Of a stretch of DNA of 64,000 nt, positions 17,191 through 27,200 are shown piece after piece. Numbering within the stretch: position 1 is the first letter of the stretch; each line of letters opens with the position of its first letter. A program made the position numbers and the translations under genes. The stretch is taken from positions 1 to 64,000 of the forward strand of contig NZ_PQSR01000021.1 in the NCBI RefSeq assembly GCF_002920635.1, read 5' to 3'. The DNA comes from Streptomyces sp. Ru72 (GTDB lineage: Bacteria > Actinomycetota > Actinomycetes > Streptomycetales > Streptomycetaceae). The notes beneath the pieces were generated by a model. That model did not search any database, was not told where the DNA came from, and saw nothing but the letters and a program-made list of their open reading frames with translations.

Positions 17191-18336
17191 TCAGGCCGAC
17201 TCGACAGCCGGCGGTGCGACCGACTCCCGCACCATGAGATGGGTTCCCAGCACGACGTGGTCGATGTCCTGGCGCGCCGCGGGGTCCAGTTCCATGACGT
17301 GTCGGACGGCGGCCCGGCCGAGCTCCCGGTAGGGAACGTGCACGGTGGTCAGCCGGGGGGTCAGATCGATCGCCATCGGGATGTCGTCGTAGCCGACCAC
17401 GGAGACGTCCTCGGGAACCCTCCTGCCCTGCTCGCGCAGGACCTGCATGCACCCTGCCGCGGTCATGTCGGAGGCGGCGAAGACGGCGGTGAACGCGACC
17501 TGGCGGGCGAGGACCTCCCGCATCGCGCGCACGCTTGCCGCGCGGCTGAAGTCGACGACCACCTGCAACGCGGGGTCCGGTTCGATGCCGAAGGAGGTCA
17601 GCGCCCGCAGGTACCCGGCGAACCGTGCCTCCGAGGTGGTGTATCCCTCTCCCTTGCCGACGAAGAGAATCCGCCGGTGGCCCTGCGAGAGGAGATGGGC
17701 GGTGGCCGCGTAGGCGCCCGCCTCGTTGTCGTAGTCGATGACGGTCACCGGCAGCGGCTCCCTGGGCGGTGGGCAGCCGCACAGCACCAGTCGGGAGCCG
17801 GCCGCGGCAAGGGATCGGGCGTAGGTCACCAGTCGGTCGTGCGTCTCTTCGTCGTTGTCGGTCCCGCCGATGAGGATCACCGCCTCGGCACCCTGCGCAC
17901 GCATGAGGTCGATGACCTGCGACTGGCGCTCCTGGCTGCCATTCGTGGTGCAGACGACGCACAGCCGGCCGTGGCGGGCGGCCTCCTCCTCGACTCCGGC
18001 CGCGGCCTCGGCGAAGGACGGCCCCGTGATGTCGTGCAGGACGAAGGCGATGGTGCGGCTGGCACCCGCCTGCAGGGCCCTGGCCTGGGCGTTGACGACG
18101 TAGTCGAGCTGGCGGACCGCGCGCATCACCCGGTTCTTCGTGGTCACGGAGACCGGGTAGTTGCCGGCGAGGACACGCGAGACGGTGGCGTTCGACACGC
18201 CCGCCATCTGCGCGACGTCGCGCAGGGTCGCGCGGCGCTGCGGTCCCTCGTTCGTCCCGGGAAACGATTTCTTCGCGCCTTTGCCGCCGCGGACCGTCCT
18301 GTCGGCCCGCTCGCGGTCGCCGTTTGTCTTCGTCAC
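17191..18336 (-). CDS. LacI-family transcriptional regulator
   Basis: About 381 residues. The N-terminal helix-turn-helix reads TLRDVAQMAGVSNATVSRVL and is followed by the hinge helix VNAQARALQAG. The effector domain has the periplasmic-binding fold (TIAFVLHDITGPSFAEAAAG, VAFTAVFAASDMTAAGCMQV, VSVVGYDDIPMAIDLTPRL). It should bind a palindromic operator and release it on binding a sugar-like ligand. A GTG at 18336 was chosen; about 35 basic, poorly conserved residues precede the helix-turn-helix, so the start may be later. It is divergent from the dehydrogenase gene and close to the sugar importer, either of which may be its target. Confidence 0.85.
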   Translation of the reverse strand: MTKTNGDRERADRTVRGGKGAKKSFPGTNEGPQRRATLRDVAQMAGVSNATVSRVLAGNYPVSVTTKNRVMRAVRQLDYVVNAQARALQAGASRTIAFVLHDITGPSFAEAAAGVEEEAARHGRLCVVCTTNGSQERQSQVIDLMRAQGAEAVILIGGTDNDEETHDRLVTYARSLAAAGSRLVLCGCPPPREPLPVTVIDYDNEAGAYAATAHLLSQGHRRILFVGKGEGYTTSEARFAGYLRALTSFGIEPDPALQVVVDFSRAASVRAMREVLARQVAFTAVFAASDMTAAGCMQVLREQGRRVPEDVSVVGYDDIPMAIDLTPRLTTVHVPYRELGRAAVRHVMELDPAARQDIDHVVLGTHLMVRESVAPPAVESA

Positions 18337-18511
18337 ACTCTGAACGTACTGCACAGCGAGCTCCACCTCGATCAGTACGGCCGCAATCCGGCCGGGGGCG
18401 GGGGTCCGCTCTGAGGGCGGCGGTCGCCGGCGCCGGACGGCGGGTGACGGCTGTCCGGGGGAATCGGCTGCATGCTTGCCAGCTCGTTCCGGGTTCCATA
18501 GTCTCGGACGT

Positions 18512-18572
18512 AGCAATCGTTTACCATCCTGCGCCTCTCCGTCACCCCCATCTACTGAGGGAAAACGTTACC
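18512..18572. promoter_or_regulatory. Candidate LacI-type operators in the divergent promoter
   Basis: Two CG-centred palindromes lie between the divergent LacI and dehydrogenase genes: AGCAATCGTTTACC at 18512-18525 (core AAnCGnTT) and GAAAACGTTACC at 18561-18572 (core AACGTT). LacI-family operators typically have this form. The second overlaps the ribosome site GAGGGAAAA of the dehydrogenase gene. Confidence 0.4.
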
Positions 18573-18573
18573 T

Positions 18574-19626
18574 ATGATCCTGCAGCAACGCCGTCGAGCC
18601 ACCTCGGACATCCGCTGCACCCTCGCGATGTCACCCCCCGGCCTGGCGGACCATCTCTTTCCCGATGCCGTCCGGCGCCGCCTGGAGGAGGCCGTGAAGG
18701 TGTCCCCGCAGATCCTCACCGAGTTCGCGTCCCCGTCCTCGCGTGCCGAACTCGCCGACACCGACGTCCTGCTCACCGGGTGGGGGTGCCCCCCGCTGGA
18801 CGCCGACGCCCTCGCCTGTGCCCCTCGGCTCGCTGCGGTGGTCAGCGCTGCAGGATCCGCCCTGCCGATGCCGAATGTCGATCCGGTGCTCACCAAACGG
18901 CTGCGGTTCGCCAACGCCGGTGCCGCCAACGCTGTTCCGGTAGCCGAGTACAGCGTTGCCATGATCCTGCTGGCCGGAAAGCGGATCTTCGAATCCGCCC
19001 GGCTGTACCGCGCGCGCAGGGACTTCATCGACCGCGAGGCGGTCTTCCCCGACGCGGGCAACTACCTACGGACGGTGGGGCTGATCGGCGCCTCACGCGT
19101 CGGCCGGCTCGTCATCGAGCGCCTGCGGCAGAGCACCGACCTCAGGATCCTCGTGGCGGACCCGTACCTGTCTGTCGAGGAGGCCGCACGTCTCGGCGTC
19201 CACCTGGTCGGCATCCACGAACTCATGCGGTCGGTCGACGTCGTCTCGGTGCATGCTCCGCTGCTGCCCGAGACGAGAGGCATGATCACGGCCGAACTGC
19301 TGGCGCTGCTGCCGGACGGTGCGACGGTGATCAACAGTGCGCGGGGGGCGGTGATCGACCAGGACGCGCTGCTCGCCGAACTCGCCGCAGGGCGCCTCAA
19401 CGCGATCCTCGATGTCACCCACCCCGAGGTACTGCCCGCCGACCACCCGATCTACGACCTCGACAACGTCTTCCTCACTCCGCACATGGCCGGTTCCGTC
19501 GGCAACGAACTGCGCCGGATGGGAGAGCACGTGGTCGACGAGGTGATCAGGTTCGCACGCGGTGAGGACTTCGCGAACCCGGAGCACCCGCACACAGCGG
19601 GCGCTGCGGTAGCGGCGGCCGAGTGA
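18574..19626 (+). CDS. D-isomer-specific 2-hydroxyacid dehydrogenase
   Basis: A 350-residue NAD-dependent dehydrogenase. The nucleotide-binding part has VGLIGASRVGRLVIERL (glycines at about 169, 172 and 177) and a following acidic residue in ILVADPYL. The catalytic residues are visible: Arg257 in INSARGAVID, Glu285 in VTHPEVLP and His304 in LTPHMAGS. The family reduces 2-keto acids or oxidises D-2-hydroxyacids; hydroxypyruvate- and glyoxylate-type substrates are common but cannot be chosen here. The ATG is preceded by GAGGG. It is divergent from a LacI regulator and likely controlled by it, which suggests a role in a sugar- or sugar-acid pathway. Confidence 0.85.
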   Translation: MILQQRRRATSDIRCTLAMSPPGLADHLFPDAVRRRLEEAVKVSPQILTEFASPSSRAELADTDVLLTGWGCPPLDADALACAPRLAAVVSAAGSALPMPNVDPVLTKRLRFANAGAANAVPVAEYSVAMILLAGKRIFESARLYRARRDFIDREAVFPDAGNYLRTVGLIGASRVGRLVIERLRQSTDLRILVADPYLSVEEAARLGVHLVGIHELMRSVDVVSVHAPLLPETRGMITAELLALLPDGATVINSARGAVIDQDALLAELAAGRLNAILDVTHPEVLPADHPIYDLDNVFLTPHMAGSVGNELRRMGEHVVDEVIRFARGEDFANPEHPHTAGAAVAAAE

Positions 19627-19699
19627 CGCCGCCGACGACTGAAGAAGAGGCAGGCGATGATCGAGATATTGGGTACGGCGCGCTGAGCCTGACTTCGGG

Positions 19700-19935
19700 A
19701 CATCTCCCGAGGGGCACGTGCGTCCGCTCGGCCTGAACGGGGCGACCGAGAGCCGTGCAGCGCTCCCGCTCGTCGAGATGGAGGCCGCAGTTCACGGCCG
19801 GGTCGGGACCTCGGGCGAACGGTATGCCGACGCCGCGGTCGGGGCCCGGCTGCGCTACGAACACCATGGGGGCGAGGCCGGGCATCCGGCGATCTGGCAG
19901 TCCATCTGCATGGCCCCGAGACCGATCTGCGGGTA
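19700..19935 (+). pseudogene. Possible GH36 alpha-galactosidase N-terminal scrap
   Basis: A short frame reads ATESRAALPLVEMEAAVHGR, then GERYADAAVGARLRYEHHG and HPAIWQ. This resembles the N-terminal beta-sandwich of GH36 alpha-galactosidases, where LPLVEVRL and LGxRLRYxGH segments occur in the same order. It then ends without a catalytic domain. By-eye similarity only; it would fit the carbohydrate setting. Confidence 0.3.
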
Positions 19936-20137
19936 GCGGTCCGGCACCTGCTCACGGGGGAGTTGCCGGTGGTGCGGCGCAGGAGCGAGCGAGTTTCCCG
20001 GTCGCCGGTGACGATGTACGGGGCGAGCGAGCCGATCAGCGGGTGGTGTGCTGTTTGCGGTAGCGGGTGTCGTCATGGAGGAACGTCGCCTCCATCGAGT
20101 CGATCAGGTTCGTGCTCTCCCGCAGTTCGGGCTGTCA

Positions 20138-20460
20138 CGTGGTGCGCAGGCTGCTCGTCTCCCACGCAGAGTTCGACGCGGTGTTCGCGCCCACCGGCAT
20201 CGTTGCGGCCGGACGCGATACAGGCGCTGCCTGAGGAGGGCGTCCAGGTGCCCCACGACGTGGCCGTCGCGGGCCACGACGACATCACGACGACGCTCGA
20301 CATGTACCCGGCACTCACCACGGTCCACGTTCCGCACGAGGAGCTCGGCCGTGCCGCGGTACGCCTGGCCCTGCACGCCGGGGAGTTCGCCGAGAGCCGG
20401 CACCAGGTCCTCGGCGCACAAGTCGTCGTCCAGGACTCGACCCGGACCTCCGGACGATGA
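20138..20460 (+). pseudogene. LacI-family regulator, C-terminal remnant
   Basis: One frame reads LVSHAEFDAVFAPTGIVAAG. After a frameshift near 20215 another reads AIQALPEEGVQVPHDVAVAG, then HDDITTTLDMYPALTTVHVP and HEELGRAAVRLAL, stopping at 20460. These are consecutive parts of a LacI effector domain. The DNA-binding end is gone; 19936-20137 is not recognisable. The importer operon may therefore have lost its own local repressor. Confidence 0.72.
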
Positions 20461-20504
20461 CCCGCCCGGCCTGCGCAAGGCGTGCCGAGTCCGGTGTGGG
20501 TTTG

Positions 20505-20518
20505 CAGAAAACGATCTC
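20505..20518. promoter_or_regulatory. Candidate LacI operator, copy 1
   Basis: AGAAAACGATCTCT fits the palindromic pattern AGAnAnCGnTnTCT. A second match lies about 146 bases downstream, and both precede the sugar importer. Confidence 0.5.
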
Positions 20519-20533
20519 TACAGCAGCTTGCTC

Positions 20534-20567
20534 CGGACCCGGTCTTTGCAGATGCGGACCGGGTCCG
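20534..20567. terminator. Strong hairpin between the two operator copies
   Basis: CGGACCCGGTC (20534-20544) and GACCGGGTCCG (20557-20567) form a perfect 11-bp stem around a 12-base loop. It may end transcription coming from the decayed LacI gene and isolate the importer promoter. If transcription starts upstream of it, it could act as a leader hairpin. Confidence 0.5.
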
Positions 20568-20648
20568 ATGCGGGCAGATGGTGCCTCTTAACTGAGAATT
20601 TTCGCGACTGACATCTTGCTTCGGCAGGCGGCGAGCACCTAGCTTCCG

Positions 20649-20664
20649 TAGAGAGCGATTTCTA
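20649..20664. promoter_or_regulatory. Candidate LacI operator, copy 2
   Basis: TAGAGAGCGATTTCTA is an imperfect 16-bp palindrome (12 of 16 positions symmetric) fitting AGAnAnCGnTnTCT. It lies about 70 bases before the binding-protein start, a usual place for repression. Confidence 0.52.
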
Positions 20665-20736
20665 CGATGTTCCGGCGCGCACGGCCGGACAGCCGATCGG
20701 GCCGTCATTCATGCCCGCACTCCTGGGAGGGTTTTC

Positions 20737-22074
20737 ATGAACCGCAAGAAGGTCGTGCTGGCCTCCGCCACCGCGATGGCGTTGTCCGTGGCCCTGGTCG
20801 CCTGTGGCGGTGGAGGCGATGGCGGTAGCGACTCCGGCGCAAAGGGCCCGGTCACCATCAAGTGGTGGACCTGGGACGAGGCGCTGACCACCGAGCCGGT
20901 TGCCGCCAAGTTCAACGCGACCCACAAGGACATCAAGATCCAGGTGGTCAGCCAGGTCGACAACCCGGGAGCGATGGCCAACCTCCGCAACGCCGTCGCC
21001 TCGGGCAAGGACGTCCCGTGCCTGGTCAAGAACGGCGCGGAGGTCCCGGGCCTGGTCGGTGAGGGACTGCTCGCCGACATCACCCAGTACCTGGAGCCTT
21101 ACGTCAAGCAGGGGCTCTTCATCCCGGCAGCGGTTCCCGCCGTCCAGGCCGGGGGCAGGGACTACGCGATCCCGACCGGCTTCAACCCCTCGTTCATGGT
21201 GATCAACCGGAAGGTCTACGACCGGTACGGCATCAAGCCCCCCAAGACCTGGGACGACGTGATCGCGGCCGGCAAGGAATTCAAGAAGCACGGCATCTAC
21301 GTGATGAACCTGGCCGGCGAAGACCCGTCGACCCTGGTCAACCTGGTCCAGCAGGCCGGCGGCTCCTGGTACAAGCAGGACGGAGACAAGTGGAAGGTGA
21401 ACTTCCTGTCCCCTGAGTCTCTCAAGGCCGGGAACATCATCCAGCAACTGGTGGACAACGGCATAGTCGCCAACCAGACGTACACCGACCGGCCGGCACT
21501 CATCAGCTACTTCGACTCCGGCAAGATGGTCTCCCTGCCGACCCAGACCTGGCAGCTGACCAAGTACGAACTGAACTACAAGAAGACGCTGGGGGACTGG
21601 GAGCCGATCGACCTCCCGCAGTTCTCCGACGCGACATCGTTCACCACACAGGCGCACAACGCCAACAGCGGCCTGCTCGTGCCGAAGGGCTGTGCCCACC
21701 TGAAGGAGGCCACGGAGGCAGGTGTCTGGCTGAACACCTCCAAGGACGCGATCAACGCCTCGTACCGGAAGGACACCAAGCAGTACACCTGGCCCGGCGC
21801 GATTCCGGACCCGTCGCCGTGGGTGGACTCCGTCGTCCCCCCCAAGCTCTTCGGGCCGTACCGGTCCAAGGCGAAGCCCGTGATCCTCAAGGCGGTCGCC
21901 AGCGCCAAGGACTCCTGGGTGGTCGGGCCGAACTACACCGGCGTGTTCGCCGAACTCCAGGACCAGTGGGCGAAGATCGTCACCAAGAAGATCACAGTCC
22001 AGCAGGCGCTCGAGCACATGCAGACGTACACCGTTGCCGACCTGAAGTCCAAGCACATCAACGTCGAAGGCTGA
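20737..22074 (+). CDS. Sugar ABC importer, substrate-binding lipoprotein
   Basis: A 445-residue family-1 extracellular solute-binding protein. The signal peptide ends in the lipobox VALVAC (Cys at about 23), so it is lipid-anchored. The mature part begins with a Gly/Ser linker and VTIKWWTWDEALTTEPVAAK; QVDNPGAMANLRNAVASGKD, AIPTGFNPSFMVINRKVYDR and PPKTWDDVIAAGKEFKKHGI are typical of oligosaccharide binders. It should capture oligosaccharides outside the cell for the two permeases that follow. The ATG follows GGAGGG. It is the first gene of the run and lies behind two operator candidates. Arabino- or galacto-oligosaccharides are suggested by the enzymes downstream. Confidence 0.88.
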   Translation: MNRKKVVLASATAMALSVALVACGGGGDGGSDSGAKGPVTIKWWTWDEALTTEPVAAKFNATHKDIKIQVVSQVDNPGAMANLRNAVASGKDVPCLVKNGAEVPGLVGEGLLADITQYLEPYVKQGLFIPAAVPAVQAGGRDYAIPTGFNPSFMVINRKVYDRYGIKPPKTWDDVIAAGKEFKKHGIYVMNLAGEDPSTLVNLVQQAGGSWYKQDGDKWKVNFLSPESLKAGNIIQQLVDNGIVANQTYTDRPALISYFDSGKMVSLPTQTWQLTKYELNYKKTLGDWEPIDLPQFSDATSFTTQAHNANSGLLVPKGCAHLKEATEAGVWLNTSKDAINASYRKDTKQYTWPGAIPDPSPWVDSVVPPKLFGPYRSKAKPVILKAVASAKDSWVVGPNYTGVFAELQDQWAKIVTKKITVQQALEHMQTYTVADLKSKHINVEG

Positions 22075-22078
22075 CAGC

Positions 22079-23011
22079 ATGACCGTCGTCGAGCAGCAGC
22101 CGCCCCGCACGCCGCGTCTGCATTGGCGCAGAGTGATGGCGCTCAAGGGCGCCTCCCTCACCGTGCCGTTCTTCCTCGGGTTCGGGCTCTTCACCGTGAC
22201 GCCGATCGTCATGGCGCTCAGGAAGAGCCTGTACCAGGAGCAGAGCTCAGGACTGGGATTCGGGGGCAAGACCGTCGAGTTCGTCGGACTCGACAACTTC
22301 ACCAAGGGGCTCCAGGACTCGCACTTCTGGGGCGCCATGGGCAGGGTCGCCCTCTTCGGGGCGATCAGCATCCCGCTGATCCAACTGGCCGCCGTCGGAC
22401 TCGCGCTGCTCCTCGACGCGGCGGCGCAACGAGTCGCCAACCGATTCCGGATCGCCCTCCTCATCCCCTACATGATCCCGGGCATCGTCGCGACGCTCAT
22501 CTGGATCTACATCTACAGCCCGGCTGTAGGGCCCCTGACACCATTCTTCAAACACCTCGGAATCAGCGCCGACTTCTACAGCGGTTCCATGATCTGGATC
22601 TCCATCGGCAATCTGATCGCATGGAGCAGCATCGGCTTCAACATGCTCATCGTGTACTCCGCGCTGCGGGCGCTGCCGGCCGAGATCTATGACAGCGCCC
22701 GCATCGACGGGGCATCGGAGTGGCGTATCGCGTGGTCGATCAAGGTGCCGCTGATCCGCAGATCCCTGGTGCTGACCAGTGTGCTCAGCATCATCGGAAC
22801 CTTGCAGATATTCAGCGATCCCGTGCTGTTCCGGTCGATGACGCCTGAAACAGTCACCCGTGACTTCACCCCGATCATGGACATCTACGACTGGGCCTTC
22901 AGCCAGGGCGAGTTCAACTACGCAGCCGCCCTGTCGATCATCCTCGCGGTCGTCGTCGGCACCGCCTCGGCGATCTTCTACCGGCTCACGAACAAGGCGC
23001 CCACCTCATGA
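22079..23011 (+). CDS. Sugar ABC importer, permease 1 (MalF-like)
   Basis: A 310-residue integral membrane protein with about six membrane segments, for example LTVPFFLGFGLFTVTPIVMA and FGAISIPLIQLAAVGLALLL. The cytoplasmic loop that contacts the ATPase reads EIYDSARIDGASEWRIAWSI (the EAA motif). It pairs with the next gene to form the channel. It starts 4 bases after the previous stop and overlaps the next gene by 4 bases, so the three are translated together. No ATPase gene is present; in Streptomyces such importers usually share the MsiK ATPase encoded elsewhere. Confidence 0.9.
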   Translation: MTVVEQQPPRTPRLHWRRVMALKGASLTVPFFLGFGLFTVTPIVMALRKSLYQEQSSGLGFGGKTVEFVGLDNFTKGLQDSHFWGAMGRVALFGAISIPLIQLAAVGLALLLDAAAQRVANRFRIALLIPYMIPGIVATLIWIYIYSPAVGPLTPFFKHLGISADFYSGSMIWISIGNLIAWSSIGFNMLIVYSALRALPAEIYDSARIDGASEWRIAWSIKVPLIRRSLVLTSVLSIIGTLQIFSDPVLFRSMTPETVTRDFTPIMDIYDWAFSQGEFNYAAALSIILAVVVGTASAIFYRLTNKAPTS

Positions 23012-23943
23012 CAACGACCATGCACAGGACGAACGACCGTGCCGTCGCACCGAAGCCGGCCGGCAGAGGGCCAGTCCGGCGGCGCAGCGAGGTCGGTCAG
23101 CCCCACCAGGCCACCCGTACCAAAGCACTCGTCATCACCGGCCTGGTTCTCTTCCTGATCTACTCGCTTGCCCCTGTCTGGTGGCTGATCGTCTCGGCGA
23201 CCAAGAGCCAGCGGGACCTCTACACCACCAACGGCCTGTGGTTCTCGAGCATCCACCTCTGGACCAACCTGCGGCAGCTGTTCACCTACCAGGACGGCAT
23301 CTTCCTCACCTGGATGCGGAACACGCTGATCTACGGGTTCCTGGGCACCGCAGGTATGACCCTGATCTGTGTGGCCTGCGGCTACGCCCTCGCCATGTAC
23401 GAGTTCAAGGGCCGCGGATTCCTGATGGGCTGCATCATCGGGTCGTTCCTGATCCCGGGTGCCCTGCTGACCATTCCCTCGTTCCTGCTCTTCACCGACC
23501 TGAACCTCGTCGACACCTCGTCGGCCATCATTCTCCCGAGCTTCTTCAACGCCTTTTCCGTCTACCTCGCCAAGGTGTACGCGGAGGGAGCCATCCCGCC
23601 CGAGCTGCTGGAGGCGGCACGTATCGACGGCGCGGGGGAGTACCGGATCTTCTTCACGATCGGCGCCCGCCTGATGTCCACCGGCGGGGCGACCATCTTC
23701 ATCCTCGGCTTCGTCGGCATGTGGAACTCGTTCTTCGGGCCACTGGTCTTCCTGCGCAGCAGCACCAAGTGGACGGTCATGCTCGGCCTGTATTCCTGGC
23801 TGAAGGTGAAGACGGACAGCTCGGTCGACCTCACCGGCATGGTCGTGGTCGGATCGATCATCTCGCTGATCCCGATGGTGATCCTCATGGTCTCGATGCA
23901 GCGCTACTGGCGTTCGGGAGTCACGCTCGGCAGCCTCAAGTGA
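23008..23943 (+). CDS. Sugar ABC importer, permease 2 (MalG-like)
   Basis: A 311-residue membrane protein with about six membrane segments, starting with ALVITGLVLFLIYSLAPVWW. The EAA loop reads ELLEAARIDGAGEYRIFFTI. The ATG overlaps the end of the first permease (ATGA). The N-terminal 30 residues are basic and cytoplasmic. With the partner permease it forms the membrane channel of a carbohydrate importer of the CUT1 type, judged from the binding-protein family. Transcription probably continues toward the enzyme genes, although a 330-base gap follows. Confidence 0.9.
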   Translation: MTTTMHRTNDRAVAPKPAGRGPVRRRSEVGQPHQATRTKALVITGLVLFLIYSLAPVWWLIVSATKSQRDLYTTNGLWFSSIHLWTNLRQLFTYQDGIFLTWMRNTLIYGFLGTAGMTLICVACGYALAMYEFKGRGFLMGCIIGSFLIPGALLTIPSFLLFTDLNLVDTSSAIILPSFFNAFSVYLAKVYAEGAIPPELLEAARIDGAGEYRIFFTIGARLMSTGGATIFILGFVGMWNSFFGPLVFLRSSTKWTVMLGLYSWLKVKTDSSVDLTGMVVVGSIISLIPMVILMVSMQRYWRSGVTLGSLK

Positions 23944-24273
23944 CCCCGAGTCCGCCCGGGCCGGCTACGACCTGATCGTCTCGACGGCACTCGCTCCTTC
24001 GAGCGGAGAAGGGTTCGACGACCGGTGGTTGAAAGGCCGGCCGCGCGCGGATCCTCCGGTGTCCTGTCCGACCTCGCCGGACCGGCTGCATCCAGTACCC
24101 ATGCCCCGAACGGCAGGACATCCCCTTCGTAAGGGTCGACCCATTGCCTGATTCGCCGCAGCACGTGCCGACGCGTTCGTCCCACGCGTCGACACGCGCG
24201 CGCTCGCCGCAGGGCTCCTGCTCGCACCGAACTTCTCCTTTGAATCCTTGACCCAAGGAAGAAGGTGCTCTCT
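23944..24273. other. Intergenic stretch, no recognised gene
   Basis: About 330 bases between the importer and the large secreted enzyme. Open frames cross it on the minus strand, one including VDPYEGDVLPFGAWVLDA, but I cannot assign them to a family. The last bases hold AAGGAAGAAGG, the ribosome site of the next gene. No copy of the operator pattern seen before the importer was found here. Confidence 0.45.
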
Positions 24274-27200
24274 GTGAATCCGACTCCAGCCGCCGCAGGC
24301 GCTCGCGTCCGAAGACTCGGCGCGTTCGCAGCAGCGCTCCTGCTCGTCACCGGACTCCTCATCGCGGTGTCCCGTCCGGCCGCCGCCCAGGAGCCCGGCA
24401 CGTGCACCGTGACGTTCCGGTCCACTGTCAGCGCGCAGGGGTTCGTCCACCCCGGCGTCGGCCTGACCGAGCCGATCCTGGAGAACGCCCGTCGGCAGAT
24501 CGCCGCGGGCGCGGAACCCTGGACCTCGTCCTTGCGGGCGATGCGCCGGTCGGCGGCGGCCGGGACCGGGGTGACGTCGTCCAACCGGAGCAGCGCCGAC
24601 CCGACCAAGCCCGCCTCGGACGCGTTCAACAGCCAGGGCTTCAACGGCCGCTTCATCGCCGACGGCCTGAAGTCCTACACGCAGGCGATCCTCTACGTGC
24701 TCACCGGTGAGGAGGTCTACCGCAAGAACGCCCTCGCCATCATCCGCATCTGGGAGCAGATGGACCCCGCCAAGTACGAGTACTTCACCGACTCGCACAT
24801 CCACACCGGCATACCCCTCAACCGCATGGTCTCCGCCGCCGAGCTGCTGCGCTACACCTCGTGCGCCGACGAGGCGTACCCCTGGACCGACGCGGACACG
24901 CGGGCGTTCACCGACAACCTTGTCGTCCCGGTCATCGAGACCTTTCAGAACGACAACAACCACTTCATGAACCAGCACACCTACCCGCTCATGGGCGCGA
25001 TGGCCGGCTCGATCTTCATGGACGACACCGCCCTCTACAAGCGGTCGGTCGAATGGTTCACCGTCAACGCCACCGCGAAGGACCAGGGCTTCAACGGCTC
25101 GATCGCGCGGCTGTTCCGATGGGTCGACACCGACGACGCCACCGGAAAGCCGATCAAGGACCCGCACGTCCAGCACGCCGAGATGGGACGCGACCAGGCC
25201 CACGGCGGCGGCGACCTCACCAACGCGGCGATCATCTCCCGCATGCTCCTGGCACAGGGGACCAAGGTCGACCCCGTCGCCGGCACCGTCTCCGAGGCCC
25301 CGAACGCAGTCGGCCCCTACGAGTTCCTCGACAACCGGATCCTCGCCGCCGCCGACTACTTCTGGCGATACATGCTCGGCTACGACACCCCGTGGACTCC
25401 GATGGCCTACGCCATTTCGCCCGACGGCACCATCCGCGACACCTACAACCACATCTCGTACGGCTACCGCGGGCGCTACAACACCGCGAGCTTCTGGGAC
25501 ATCTACTACTACTACGCGTTCACCCGCGGCGAGGACGTCAAGAAACTCGCGCCGTACTTCGCCGAGGCGTACGCCAAGCGCAACGGCCCCCTCTACTACT
25601 ACGGCGGCGGCCTCAACAACGCGTGGGACAACGTGGACGGCGGCGGCGACTCGTGGCTCTTCGCGCCGGCCTCGGCGGCCGGGCAAACCGTCCCGCCGCT
25701 GCCCGACAGCCCGACGATTCTGGAGGTCGAGAACAAGTACACCCGCCTTTCCGGCGACGTCGAGAAGAGAACCGACGGCGACACCGGCTACGTGCGGATG
25801 TCGACCTCAGGCCACGGCTCCGAGATCGCCTACCTCAGCGGCTCGAGCAAGAAGCAGCTCCTCGCCTTCCGGGTCCGCACCGACGGCGAAGTCCGGCTGC
25901 GCCTCGACCGCCACGACGACCGCACGATCCTTGTGCCGAACACCGGCGGCGCATGGCGGTACGTCATGTACCCCCACTCCATCGGCGACATCCTGTTCAT
26001 CCAGGCCACCGGCAACGGGACCATCGACATCGATCACATCGACACCAACGCCGCCGCCGAACTGACACCCCCGACCTTCGACGACACCTCCACCGCGCGC
26101 ATCGTCGACTGGAAGGGCGCGACCGCCACCGCCGACCTCTCCGCGCACTACAACGGCACCGGCAATCTCGCCTACACGGCCCGGGGACTGCCCACCGGGG
26201 CGACCCTCGACGCCTCCACCGGCCAACTGACCTGGACGCCCACCGCAGCCGGCTCCACCGTCGTCACCGTGACTGTCTCCGACGGCACTACGGTGGCGAG
26301 CCACCACGTCGTACTCGCCGCCGCCCACAACCGCTCCGACGCGCTCACGCTCGCGCAGCAAGGCCACGACGCCGACGCCGAGTACGTCTCCGACACCAGG
26401 ACCGCCTACGACCAGGCGCTCACCGCTGCCGAGGCCTTGCGCACGAAGGGAAGCGACGACGAGTACCTCGCGGCGCTGGCCCACCTCGTGACGGCGGTCG
26501 ACGGTCTCACCCTCGTCTCCCCGCACACGGCCGTGGACGGCAGTCTCGACTACCCCTCGCTCGTGGTCGCCTCCACGGCCGGGGCCAACATCGGCAACCT
26601 CGTCGACGGCGACAACCAGTCGGGAACCGTGTACAGCCAGGCGGTCAACCTCTCCCACACCTTCGACTTCGGGCCCGACTTCCGGGTGTCGGCGACCCGC
26701 TTCGGATTCCAGAGCAACATCTTCGCCGACCGGCTCGCGAACTCCACCGTCTACGGCTCGGACGACGGCAAGAACTGGACCCGGCTGACCCCGGGCGTGA
26801 CCCAGTTCACCCAGGACTTCAACACGCTCGCCGTCGACCCGGCTCTGCGCAACGCGCAATTCCGCTACCTCAAGGTCCAGATGCTCAAACCCCTGCCCGA
26901 CGTGCTCTACGGCATCGTCCGCAACGTGTTCGAGATGACCGAGTTCCACATCTACGGCGAACGGCACGAGAGCGGCAACCTGGTCGAGGCGACCTCGATC
27001 GCCTCGCCCCAGGCCATCGCGGGCAAGATCATGACGGGTGACACAGTCGACGTCTCGGTCACCGCGAAGAAGCCGATCCAACAGGTCACCGTCACCGTCC
27101 AAGGCGTGACGGCGAAGGCGAACACGGCGGACGGCGTCAACTGGACCGCATCGGTCGAACTCGACAACGTGCCACCGGGCGACATCCAGGTCGCGGTCGA

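Noticed and set aside
20662..22464. A 600-codon minus-strand frame opposite the sugar-binding lipoprotein
   Set aside because: The plus strand has a lipobox, ribosome site and family motifs; the minus frame has none.
24861..27041. A 726-codon plus-strand frame inside the large secreted enzyme
   Set aside because: Its translation is almost all Arg, His, Pro and Gly, typical of an out-of-frame reading of a high-GC gene. The correct frame has a signal peptide and domains.
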